DNA from: Flavobacteriales bacterium
Lineage (GTDB): Bacteria; Bacteroidota; Bacteroidia; Flavobacteriales_F; PHOS-HE28
Length of the DNA stretch: 64,000 nt
Direction: 5' to 3'
NCBI GenBank assembly: GCA_016717305.1
Contig: JADKFY010000003.1
Coordinates: 62,001 to 126,000, forward strand
Each line of letters begins with the position of its first letter. Position 1 is the stretch's first letter. Positions 1 through 8,769 of the stretch are shown one piece after another. The position numbers and the translations under genes are program-made. A model generated the notes under the pieces. It saw only the letters and a list, made by a program, of their open reading frames with translations. It did no database searches and had not been told where the DNA came from.

Positions 1-587
1 TCATGATCAACTTCGGTATGGGTAGCGCGAATGCGGCCACGATGATGGACCTGTTGAGCGCCATTCAGCCGGAGGCAGTGTTGTTCCTGGGCAAATGTGG
101 TGGATTAAAGAAGAAGAACCTGTTGGGCGACCTGGTGTTGCCCATTGCCGCCATACGTGGTGAAGGAACGAGCGATGACTACTTCCCACCGGAAGTACCC
201 GCTCTACCGAGCTTCATGATCCAACGTGCAGTGAGCGGGGCGGTGCGCGACCGGGAACTGGACTATTGGACAGGTACCGTTTACACCACCAACCGCAGGG
301 TGTGGGAGCATGATGATAAATTCAAGGATCGGCTGCGGACCATTCGCGCCATGGCGATCGATATGGAAACTGCGACCTTGTTCATGACCGGTTTTGCCAA
401 CGAAATTCCGACCGGTGCCTTGCTTTTGGTCAGTGACCAGCCGATGGTTAGCGAAGGGGTAAAGACCAGCACCAGCGATGCAAAGGTTACCGGTTCGTTC
501 GTTGAAACCCATGTACAACTGGGCATTGATGCCTTGCGAGAGATCATCAACGAAGGGCGTTCGGTCAAACATCTACGCTTCGAATAG
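1..587 (+). CDS. amn: AMP nucleosidase, C-terminal part (cut by window start)
   Basis: The enzyme hydrolyses AMP to adenine and ribose 5-phosphate in purine salvage in the cytoplasm. The visible 194 residues match the catalytic nucleoside-phosphorylase-like domain. They show the Gly-rich FGMGSANAATMMDLL segment, the FLGKCGGLK loop that usually shapes the phosphate/ribose site, and the AIDMETATLF segment that binds the nucleoside. The reading frame is open to the first base, so the true start lies outside the window. Bacteroidota members of this family are often short (about 260 residues), so most of the protein is probably seen. The stop is 14 bases before holA on the same strand, suggesting co-transcription. 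Family assignment is firm; separation from related phosphorylases rests on motif recall. Confidence 0.82.
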   Translation, partial: MINFGMGSANAATMMDLLSAIQPEAVLFLGKCGGLKKKNLLGDLVLPIAAIRGEGTSDDYFPPEVPALPSFMIQRAVSGAVRDRELDYWTGTVYTTNRRVWEHDDKFKDRLRTIRAMAIDMETATLFMTGFANEIPTGALLLVSDQPMVSEGVKTSTSDAKVTGSFVETHVQLGIDALREIINEGRSVKHLRFE

Positions 588-601
588 AAGAATACAGGCC
601 A

Positions 602-1621
602 ATGAGCACCTTGGAAGATTACAAGCGCATCATGGCCGATCTGCGCGGTGGCAAGTTCAAGCCAGTGTACATGTTGCATGGAGAAGAGGGCTTCTTCATA
701 GACCGTATCGCCTTGGAGATCGAGCGCACGGCCTTGGCGGAGGAGGAACGCGACTTCAACCAGACCGTGCTCTATGGGCGTGACTCAGACCCGGATATGG
801 TAAAGGATACGTGCTTGCGCTTCCCTATGATGGCCGAGCGGCAAGTGGTGATCGTGCGCGAAATGCAATCATGGCGCATTGATCAATTGGAGAAATTGGA
901 GCCGTACTTGAAAAAGCCCTCACCTACCACGGTGCTGGTGATGTGCTACAAGCACAAGAAGGTGGATGGAAGGAAGAGCGTATTGAAGACGATCCAGAAA
1001 GGTGGCGGACAGGTCTTCACCAGCGACAAGATCCGAGAGGAGAAATTACCCGACCTCCTCATCAGCTTCGCCAAAAAGCAGAAACGGAAACTTGGCAACG
1101 CCGAGGCCGCCTTGCTGGCCACTCATTTGGGCAGCGACCTTTCCAAGGCCATGAAAGAAGTGGAGAAGGTTTGTCTGGTGACCGAGGAAGGTGGTGCGAT
1201 CACAAGCGACATCATCCAGCGGTACATTGGCATTAGCAAGGACTACAACATCTTTGAGCTCCAAAATGCCATTGGCAACCGCGATGCATTGAAGGCCCAG
1301 CGCATTGCAGACCATTTCGCAGCGGACCAGAAGGACAATCCTTTCGTGTTGACACTTGGTTTCTTGAACACCTATTTCGCCAAGCTCGCACTGGTCCATT
1401 CAGCCAAGGGCAAGAGCAGCACCGAGATCGCCGGTGTGTTGAAGGTGAGCCCCTATTTCGTGCGGGACTACGTGGCCCATGCGCAGAACTATTCCCTTGG
1501 CAAAGTGGTGGAGGTGCAGCGGCACTTGCGCCAGTTCGACTTACGCAGCAAGGGGCTTGGTGGTGATGGAAGCGACCAGGGCGAGCTGTTACGGGAACTG
1601 GTGGCGAAAGTGATGGCTTGA
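602..1621 (+). CDS. holA: DNA polymerase III subunit delta
   Basis: This is the clamp-loader delta subunit, which opens the beta sliding clamp at replication forks. The 339-residue length is normal. The N-terminal AAA+-like region contains the family segments KFKPVYMLHGEEGFFIDRI (residues about 17-35) and RFPMMAERQVVIVREMQ. The C-terminal alpha-helical collar includes the typical ELQNAIGNRDALKAQRI stretch. Delta proteins lack a functional P-loop and none is seen here. It follows amn closely. The other clamp-loader gene in this window, dnaX, is 28 kb away. No regulation is visible. Confidence 0.93.
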   Translation: MSTLEDYKRIMADLRGGKFKPVYMLHGEEGFFIDRIALEIERTALAEEERDFNQTVLYGRDSDPDMVKDTCLRFPMMAERQVVIVREMQSWRIDQLEKLEPYLKKPSPTTVLVMCYKHKKVDGRKSVLKTIQKGGGQVFTSDKIREEKLPDLLISFAKKQKRKLGNAEAALLATHLGSDLSKAMKEVEKVCLVTEEGGAITSDIIQRYIGISKDYNIFELQNAIGNRDALKAQRIADHFAADQKDNPFVLTLGFLNTYFAKLALVHSAKGKSSTEIAGVLKVSPYFVRDYVAHAQNYSLGKVVEVQRHLRQFDLRSKGLGGDGSDQGELLRELVAKVMA

Positions 1622-1751
1622 ATTCCGGATCATTGGATCGACAGATCCGCCATCGACAAGAAATTGGGGTGAAGCGTTAACCCGGTGGGTATGGATCCAA
1701 GAACGTCGTGTTGAACTTGATCATCGGTCGGTCCTGAACGATATCCTCCTT

Positions 1752-1759
1752 TACCTTAG
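1752..1759 (+). promoter_or_regulatory. Possible -7 box (TACCTTAG) before the TonB-dependent receptor
   Basis: TACCTTAG lies 33 bases before the GTG start and resembles the Bacteroidota -7 consensus TAnnTTTG. No clear -33 element is visible, so this is only a candidate. Confidence 0.35.
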
Positions 1760-1792
1760 CCGCCCTTTCCGATCAACCAGATCCCCTTAACC

Positions 1793-4102
1793 GTGTTCAA
1801 GCGCTTCCTTTTCCTCCTTGTCCTCTTGCCATTATTCTCTTCTGCACAAACCGGCACTGTGCGTGGTTTCGTGTATGATAAGGCCACTGGCGAACCGATC
1901 ATCTTCACCAACGTTATCCTTAAGGGCACCACCATCGGGGCCGCAACGGATGTGAACGGGTACTACTCGATCAGCAAGATAAAGCCAGGGCGTTACACCC
2001 TTGAGGTGACCTACTTGGGTTACGATACGGCCCAAAAATCAGTCGATGTGGTGAACGGTGGGATCATCACCGAAAAGCTGATGATCGGAAAGAGTGCGAT
2101 CGAGATCAAAGAGTTCGAAGTACGCGGCGACAAGCAGGAACTGCAAACGCAGGTCCACATGGGCGTTACCAAACTCACCCCTCGGATAATTGAACGTATG
2201 CCGTCCGTTGGTGGTGAAGCGGATCTTGCACAGTATCTACAGGTTGTACCTGGCGTGATCTTCACTGGCGACCAAGGTGGTCAATTGTACATCCGCAGGG
2301 GATCCCCGATCATGAACAAGACCATGATCGATGGCATGGTCATCTACAATCCGTTCCATAGCATTGGCCTTTTCAGTGTGTTCGACAACGACATCATTCG
2401 CAACGCGGACATCTACACGGCGGGCTTCAATGCGGAACATGGGGGCCGCGTAAGCTCCATCATGGACATTACCACCCGCGATGGAAACAAGAAGCGTTTC
2501 AGCGGAAAGGTGGCGGCAAGCACATTTACCGCGAAGGCCTTATTGGAAGGGCCGATCATGAAGCAGAAGACACCGGGTGGTGGGTCCAGCTCCTTTCTCT
2601 TGAACTTCAGGCACAGTTATTTGGACCAAAGCAGCAAGGCATTCTACAAAGATGTTCGAGAGGGCGGGTTACCCTTCAAATTCACGGACCTCTTCGGTAA
2701 AGTGAGCTTCAATGGGGCCACGGGCAGTAAATTCAACCTGTTCGGCTTCAATTTCAGTGATGGCGTTCGATACCAGAACGTAAGCAATCTTGGCTGGAAC
2801 AATTGGGGTGCGGGTGCAAACTTCGTATTGGTACCGTCCGGAACAGCTGTACTGATCGATGGGACCTTCTCCGCCAGCAACTACAAGATCTCGTTGAAGG
2901 AAGGCGATCTTGATCCACGGACCAGCGAGATCGCCGGCTTCAATGGAGCGTTGAACTTCAAGGTGTTCAATGGGGAGGACGAGGTGCGCTATGGGCTGGA
3001 ACTTTTGGGCTTCAAGACGAATTTCAAGTTCTTCAACAGTACCGGGAGCAAGTACGAGCAAACAGAGAACACATCTGAATTCGCAGCCTATTTCTCCTAC
3101 AAGAAAGTGCTGAACAAAGTGATCATTGAACCCGGGTTCCGTTTGCATTACTATGCATCGCTATCCGTTGCGAGTCCGGAGCCCCGTCTGGGCTTCAAGT
3201 GGAACATCTCGGATAATTTCCGGTTCAAACTTGCGGCGGGCAGGTACAGCCAGAACCTGGTGGCCGCCAACAGCGACCGCGATGTGGTCAACTTGTTCTA
3301 CGGCTTCCTTTCCTCCCCGGACAACCTGCCGAAGACCTACACCACGCCAGACGGAAAAATACGTGACGTGAAGAATCCCTTGCAGCGTGCCAATCACTAT
3401 GTAACAGGTGTGGAATTCGACCTCTCCAGCACGTTGACCGCGAATTTCGAGGTCTATTTAAAGGATTTTCGGCAGATCACCAACCTGAACAGGAACAAGA
3501 TCTTCAATGACACGCCGGAATTCCAGGACAAGCCGGACGAGGTCAAGAAGGATTACATCATTGAAACCGGCAAGGCCTACGGTGCGGACTTTCAGCTAAA
3601 ATACGAGAAGGACCAATTATACTTCTGGGCCGTTTATAGCTACACTTACGTGGACCGCTTTGATGGCATTCGAACCTACAACCCCGTTTGGGACCGCCGC
3701 CACAACTTGAACTTGGTCGGAAGCTACGCCTTCGGGAAATTCGATTCCTATAAAGTGAACATCCGCTGGAATTTCGGAACCGGATTCCCTTTCACCCGCA
3801 CTCAAGGTTACTATGGATCAGTACCCTTCAATGGCGATATCAACTATGACTACACCAATAGCAACGCGGACCTGTCGGTGATCTTCGGTCCGTTGAATGA
3901 CGGCCGCTTGCCCACCTACCACCGTTTGGACTTGGGCTTCACCAAAGTATGGAAGTTGGACGAGAACCAAGTGGTCGAGGTGGACCTGAGCTTGACGAAC
4001 ACTTACAACCGGGAGAACATCTTCTATTTTGATCGGGTGCGCTTCAAACGGGAGAACCAGCTACCCTTGCTCTTTAGCGCAGGGATCAGCTACAAATTCT
4101 GA
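1793..4102 (+). CDS. TonB-dependent receptor with carboxypeptidase-regulatory-like domain
   Basis: This is an outer-membrane beta-barrel of 769 residues expected to take up a ligand using TonB energy. Residues 1-18 form a signal peptide ending FSSAQ. Residues about 20-105 are a CarboxypepD_reg-like beta-sandwich (GTVRGFVYDKATGEPI). The plug domain follows, with YLQVVPGVIFTGDQGGQLYIRRG-type features and the DGMVIYNPFH segment. The rest is a barrel ending in an aromatic (SAGISYKF). The GTG at 1793 places the signal peptide at the N-terminus. No SusD partner follows, so a glycan-uptake pair is unlikely. The substrate cannot be told from sequence; neighbours are housekeeping genes. Confidence 0.88.
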   Translation: MFKRFLFLLVLLPLFSSAQTGTVRGFVYDKATGEPIIFTNVILKGTTIGAATDVNGYYSISKIKPGRYTLEVTYLGYDTAQKSVDVVNGGIITEKLMIGKSAIEIKEFEVRGDKQELQTQVHMGVTKLTPRIIERMPSVGGEADLAQYLQVVPGVIFTGDQGGQLYIRRGSPIMNKTMIDGMVIYNPFHSIGLFSVFDNDIIRNADIYTAGFNAEHGGRVSSIMDITTRDGNKKRFSGKVAASTFTAKALLEGPIMKQKTPGGGSSSFLLNFRHSYLDQSSKAFYKDVREGGLPFKFTDLFGKVSFNGATGSKFNLFGFNFSDGVRYQNVSNLGWNNWGAGANFVLVPSGTAVLIDGTFSASNYKISLKEGDLDPRTSEIAGFNGALNFKVFNGEDEVRYGLELLGFKTNFKFFNSTGSKYEQTENTSEFAAYFSYKKVLNKVIIEPGFRLHYYASLSVASPEPRLGFKWNISDNFRFKLAAGRYSQNLVAANSDRDVVNLFYGFLSSPDNLPKTYTTPDGKIRDVKNPLQRANHYVTGVEFDLSSTLTANFEVYLKDFRQITNLNRNKIFNDTPEFQDKPDEVKKDYIIETGKAYGADFQLKYEKDQLYFWAVYSYTYVDRFDGIRTYNPVWDRRHNLNLVGSYAFGKFDSYKVNIRWNFGTGFPFTRTQGYYGSVPFNGDINYDYTNSNADLSVIFGPLNDGRLPTYHRLDLGFTKVWKLDENQVVEVDLSLTNTYNRENIFYFDRVRFKRENQLPLLFSAGISYKF

Positions 4103-4244
4103 TGAAGGGGCCAGGGCAGTTTGCCACTTCAAGTTGAACAAGGAGTTAACTCGCCGTGTAGCTTTCATTCGCGTTCCTTGGTCAACGCTTACATTTACAC
4201 CCCGTGATCACTTCTCCGCCATTCTGCGGGTCGATCGCCATGTG

Positions 4245-5890
4245 ATGACGGGCTCCACCAAGTACATTTTCGTTACCGGAGGCGTTACCTCCTCGCTGGG
4301 CAAGGGGATCATTAGTGCCAGTCTTGCCAAATTGCTGCAAGCGCGAGGTTTCACGGTCACCATCCAAAATTGGATCCGTATATCAACGTGGACCCCGGCA
4401 CGCTGAACCCCTACGAGCACGGGGAATGTTACGTTACCGAGGACGGTGCTGAAACGGATCTTGATCTGGGCCATTACGAGCGTTTCTTGGATGTCCATAC
4501 CAGTCGCGCGAACAATGTGACCACAGGGCGCATCTACCAGAACGTGATCAACAAGGAGCGGCGCGGCGAATTCCTGGGGAAGACCGTTCAGGTGATCCCG
4601 CACATCACTGACGAGATCAAGAGCCACATACAAGCTTTGGGGCGCAAAGGGATCTATGACTTCGTGATCACCGAGGTCGGCGGAACGGTGGGCGACATTG
4701 AGAGTTTACCTTACGTGGAGGCCATTCGCCAGCTGAAATGGCAAAAGGGTCGCGATTGTCTTACGATACACCTGACACTATTGCCCTACTTGGGCACCAC
4801 GGGTGAACTAAAGACCAAACCCACACAACACAGCGTGAAAGAGCTGTTGAGCTTGGGCGTTCAGCCGGATGTGCTTGTATGTCGGACGGAGCACCCGATG
4901 GTCAAGGGCATGAAGGAAAAGATCGCCTTGTTCTGCAACGTGGATGCCACCGCCGTGATCGAAAGCCGCGATGCGGATACGATCTACGACGTGCCCATGT
5001 TGATGCAGGAGGAAGGCTTGGACGAAGTTGTCCTACGCAAGCTGGGTGTGGCCAACGCACCTGAACCGGATCTTACGAGCTGGAAGGATTTCCTACGGCG
5101 CTATAAGAACCCGACCAGTGAGGTACACATCGGGCTTGTCGGAAAATACGTAGAATTGAAGGATGCGTACAAGAGCATCAAGGAAGCGTTGGAACATGCA
5201 GGAGCCACCAACGAGAGCAAGGTCCATATCAAATGGGTCCACAGTGAAAAGTTGACCGCGAAGAACGTCGCGAAGCATTTGGGCGGCCTGAGCGGCATAC
5301 TGGTGGCTCCGGGATTCGGGAATCGTGGCATCGAAGGCAAGATCGAAGCCATCAAATATGCACGTGAGAACAAGGTGCCATTTCTGGGCATTTGCCTAGG
5401 CATGCAAGCTGCAGTGATCGAATTCGGACGTAACGTCCTGGGATTTGCCGATGCGAACAGCACGGAGATGAATGCGGACACCGCTCATCCGGTGATCGCG
5501 ATGATGGAGGACCAGAAAGAGATCGAGAACAAGGGCGGGACCATGCGTCTTGGAGCCTATCCATGTAAGATCACGGATGGCAGTCTGGCCAGCAAGGTCT
5601 ATCAGCGCAAGGATATCACGGAACGCCACAGGCACCGCTTTGAATTCAACAACGCGTTCCTAAATACCTACAAGAAAGCCGGTATGGTGGCCACCGGGAT
5701 CAATCCGCAGGGCAAATTGGTGGAGATCGTGGAGATCAAGGACCACCCGTGGTTCATGGGTGTGCAGTTCCATCCGGAATACCGCAGCACCGTGGCGAAA
5801 CCACATCCGTTGTTCGTTCACTTCGTTGCAGCAGCGATGAAGGAAGGAGCCGTGGCCTTGGCAGTGGAAAGCGTTGCGGAGAAAGCGTGA
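4245..5890 (+). CDS. pyrG: CTP synthase, interrupted by a one-base frameshift
   Basis: The enzyme makes CTP from UTP, ATP and glutamine. The first 41 codons (from ATG 4245) encode the synthetase N-terminus with the P-loop-like SSLGKGI segment. The frame then breaks at 4368-4369, where one base of an expected Lys codon after CAAAA is missing, and continues from TTG 4370 with DPYINVDPGTLNPYEHGE. The rest is intact, including the class I glutamine amidotransferase domain with the nucleophile in FLGICLGMQ and the GVQFHPEY histidine segment. Restoring one base gives about 548 residues, the usual length. The gene is normally essential, so a sequencing or assembly error is far more likely than a real lesion. 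Confidence 0.93.
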
Positions 5891-6011
5891 TCTTGGACCG
5901 TTGCTCCGAGCAACACGTTGCGGACCCGGTTTTCCTCAGAAGCCATGTGAACCGTTGGGGGCTGACCGATCTGATCAGCCTCTTGCTTGATCCTCCTTCA
6001 TCCCACCCGGT

Positions 6012-6019
6012 TATCTTCG
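6012..6019 (+). promoter_or_regulatory. Candidate -7 box (TATCTTCG) before yidC
   Basis: TATCTTCG sits 40 bases before the yidC start and has the form TAnnTTCG, which recurs before dnaX, icd, the ammonia-lyase gene and the acyltransferase gene in this window. A TTG lies about 22 bases upstream. Assignment is by pattern only. Confidence 0.45.
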
Positions 6020-6059
6020 CGCCCTCTTAGCCGCCCCATAGGGCGCATTAGCACCATAC

Positions 6060-7962
6060 ATGGATCGCAATTCGGTCATCGGTTTCGTTCTTATCGTCGC
6101 CATTCTGGCGGGTTACACGTGGTACAGCATGCCCACGGCCGAACAACGTGAGCGCGTGCAACGGGAGCAGGACAGCTTGGCCACCCTGATGATCGAGGCC
6201 AAGGCGCAAGAGGCGGAAGAAGCCTTGAATGCGCGGAAGACCGAGGTGGAACAACGAGCCAAAGCGGAAGGCAGCATTCCATCGACGGTGATCGTTGATG
6301 GCGACACCTTGGATGCGGATAGTGTGCAGCGGTCGGCACTGTCCAAGCGCTATGGCATCTTCGAACCATCGGCACAAGGCGACAACAGGAGCATTGTTAT
6401 CGAGAATGAGCGTCTCCATGTGAGCATTTCCACACAAGGTGCCAAGCCTTCGGTGATACAGTTGAAGGAATACAGGACCAACAGACAAACACCGCTCATT
6501 CTGGCCGATCCCGATAGTGGCATATTCGAATTCCGCTTCTTCCTTGGAAATTTGGACATCAGTACGAAGGATCTGTTCTTCAGTGCCGAGAAGCTCGGTT
6601 CCACAGGTGTGCGATTGACGGCCAACACAACGGAGACCGGCAAGAAATTGCAGATCACCTATCAGCTGGACCCGGAGAACTACTTCATGGACCTCCGTGC
6701 AGAGCTCATCGGCCTGGAAAACGAAGTGGACGCCCGCAACGCGGTCTTCCACTGGGACCTCGTAGCCTTCAGCAATGAAAAGTACCGGCAAGGGGAAATG
6801 GCCAAGGCAGGCGTCTATTACAAGTATTTCAGTGATGATCGTCAATACCTGAGCGAGTCCGATGCTGAGGAGAAGAAACTGGAAGGTCGTACGAACTGGG
6901 TCGCTTTCAAAGAGGATTTCTTCACCGTTGGCTTGATCAGTGAGAAAGGTTTTTCCAGCAGTGGCTCCCAGATCGCGATCACCCCGTTGGAGGATACCAC
7001 GCACACCAAACGCTACAGTGCGCAGCTCTTTTTCGAGATGGAACGCGGCGCCGTGGTGGATCTGCCAGTTCGCATCTATTTGGGTCCGAACCACTACGGC
7101 ACATTGCGGCGCACGGAGATCCCGCAGTTCGATCGCATCATTGATCTGGGGTGGGGTATTTTCGGTTGGATGAACAAGTGGTTGGTGATCCCGATCTTCA
7201 ACTTCCTTGATGGATGGGGCTGGAGTTATGGTATCATCATTCTTGTGCTCACCTTGGGTGATCAAGATGCTCTTGATGCCGTTGACCTACAAGAACTTCG
7301 TTTCCAGTGCGAAAATGCGCGTGCTGAAGCCGGAGATCGAAGTGATCACGGAAAAATTCAAGGACGGGGATACGTTGAAAAAGCAACAGGCCACCATGGA
7401 CCTGTACAGGAAAGCAGGGGTCAATCCTGCAAGTGGCTGCTTGCCCATGTTGGTGCAGATGCCGATCCTGTATGCCATGTTCCGGTTCTTCCCGGCAAGT
7501 ATCGAATTGCGGCAACAGAGCTTCTTGTGGGCCGATGACCTGAGCACCTATGACAGCGTATATGCTTGGGCCGCGGAGATCCCGTTCCTGAGTTCGATGT
7601 ACGGGAACCACATCAGTCTCTTCACCATTCTCATGGCGGCCAGTACCATGGCCTACACGGCGATCAACAGTCAGCAGATGCCCCAGCAACAGGGCATGCC
7701 GAACATGAAGGTGATGATGTACATGTTCCCCATCATGATGTTGTTCTTCATGAACAGCCTGCCTGCGGGCTTGAGCTATTACTACTTGTTGGCAAACGTG
7801 ATCAGCATCCTTCAAATGACCTTGTTCAAACGTGTTTTCGTGAATGAGGACAAGATCCGCGCACAGTTGCTCACCAACATGAAGACGCCGAAGAAGAAGA
7901 CCAAATGGCAGCAGCGGTTGGAGGATATGCAGAAGCAGCAACAGGTGGCCCGGAAGAAGTAG
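6060..7962 (+). CDS. yidC: Membrane protein insertase YidC, interrupted by a one-base frameshift
   Basis: YidC inserts and folds inner-membrane proteins with or without SecYEG. The first frame (from ATG 6060) gives an N-terminal membrane anchor (VIGFVLIVAILAGYTWY), a large periplasmic P1 domain and the first helix of the conserved core (SYGIIILVLTL). At 7256-7258 an extra G in TTGGGTG shifts the frame. The second frame continues with VIKMLLMPLTYKNF, the PMLVQMPILYAMFRFF helices and FFMNSLPAGLSYYYL, ending in a basic Lys-rich tail. Removing one G gives about 633 residues, normal for Bacteroidota. YidC is essential, so an assembly error is the best explanation. Confidence 0.93.
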
Positions 7963-8052
7963 ATCGGTGCTGCTCGGAGATTATCTTGTACCGCCATTCC
8001 TATCCCAGTTTGGCACGTGATCCGCTGGCGCACCCCAATGACCATTTACACC

Positions 8053-8638
8053 ATGATCCTGAAAGCATTGATCCCCGCCGTTTTAGGCACCACCCTGCTC
8101 TTCTCTTTGTACCGACAAGCAAAAGACCGTTGCAAAGGATACAACCTACACATCCTTCCCCGGCACATCTGGATCCACAACTGAGGACAAGAAGGAAGCG
8201 GAACCTGAAAAGGAAATGGAAATCCCTAAGTTCGGTGGAGCGCAAGCAAGCGATTCGTTGTATTTCAAGCTCCGTCGCACACCGTGTTTCGGCAGATGCA
8301 AGGTATATGAGATCAATGTGTACCGCAGCGGTTACGCCACCTTCAACGGACATAGCAATGTGGAGCTGGAGGGCATGCACCAAGGCCGTGTGGGTATGGA
8401 CACCTTGAATACGATCCTTACCCAAGCTGAGAAGATCGACTTTTTCAGTTTGGAAGACCGCTACGACAATGAAGGCATTACCGATCTGCCCAGTACGATC
8501 ATTCAGATCTCCGCCAATGGCAAGAACAAGAAGGTGGTAAGCCGAGTGGGCACTCCGGAAGCACTGAAGAGCTACATCGCTATGGTAGAAGAACTGCTCT
8601 ACCCCATGCCTTGGAGACCCGTTCCCAAGGCCGAATAG
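8053..8638 (+). CDS. DUF6438 lipoprotein, apparent one-base frameshift in signal peptide
   Basis: The main frame holds a DUF6438-type domain of unknown function (SLYFKLRRTPCFGRCKVYEINVY, with the typical RTPCFG-C pattern), ending at 8638. Going upstream in that frame there is no good start. The adjacent frame begins at ATG 8053 with MILKALIPAVLGTTLLFS, a signal peptide. Removing one T from the TTT run at 8106-8108 joins the two as LLFSCTDKQKTV, giving a lipobox-like LFSC and a linker rich in Thr, Lys and Glu. The restored protein has about 194 residues and would be a membrane-anchored lipoprotein. It follows yidC by 90 bases. The function is not known. Confidence 0.7.
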
Positions 8639-8702
8639 CCTCCCCGTTCATCCCTGATCCGGCAGTACGACCTGCAACCTTTCAGTCAGTCGCCAAGGCT
8701 GT

Positions 8703-8710
8703 TACCTTTG
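8703..8710 (+). promoter_or_regulatory. Promoter -7 box (TACCTTTG) before the S46 peptidase
   Basis: TACCTTTG is a perfect match to the Bacteroidota -7 consensus TAnnTTTG. A TTTC at 8680-8683, close to the -33 consensus TTTG, lies about 19 bases upstream. The gene start is 59 bases downstream. Confidence 0.6.
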
Positions 8711-8769
8711 TGCCCGCAAAAATCGCCATTCACCATGCGCATGTGTGATGGCCTAACCTGAACAACTTT

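Noticed and set aside
4245..4410. Programmed frameshift in pyrG
   Set aside because: No slippery site or stimulatory structure is evident, CTP synthase is not known to use recoding, and yidC nearby has the same kind of homopolymer defect.
6048..7265. 405-codon minus-strand frame
   Set aside because: It lies antisense to yidC and has no start context or domain.
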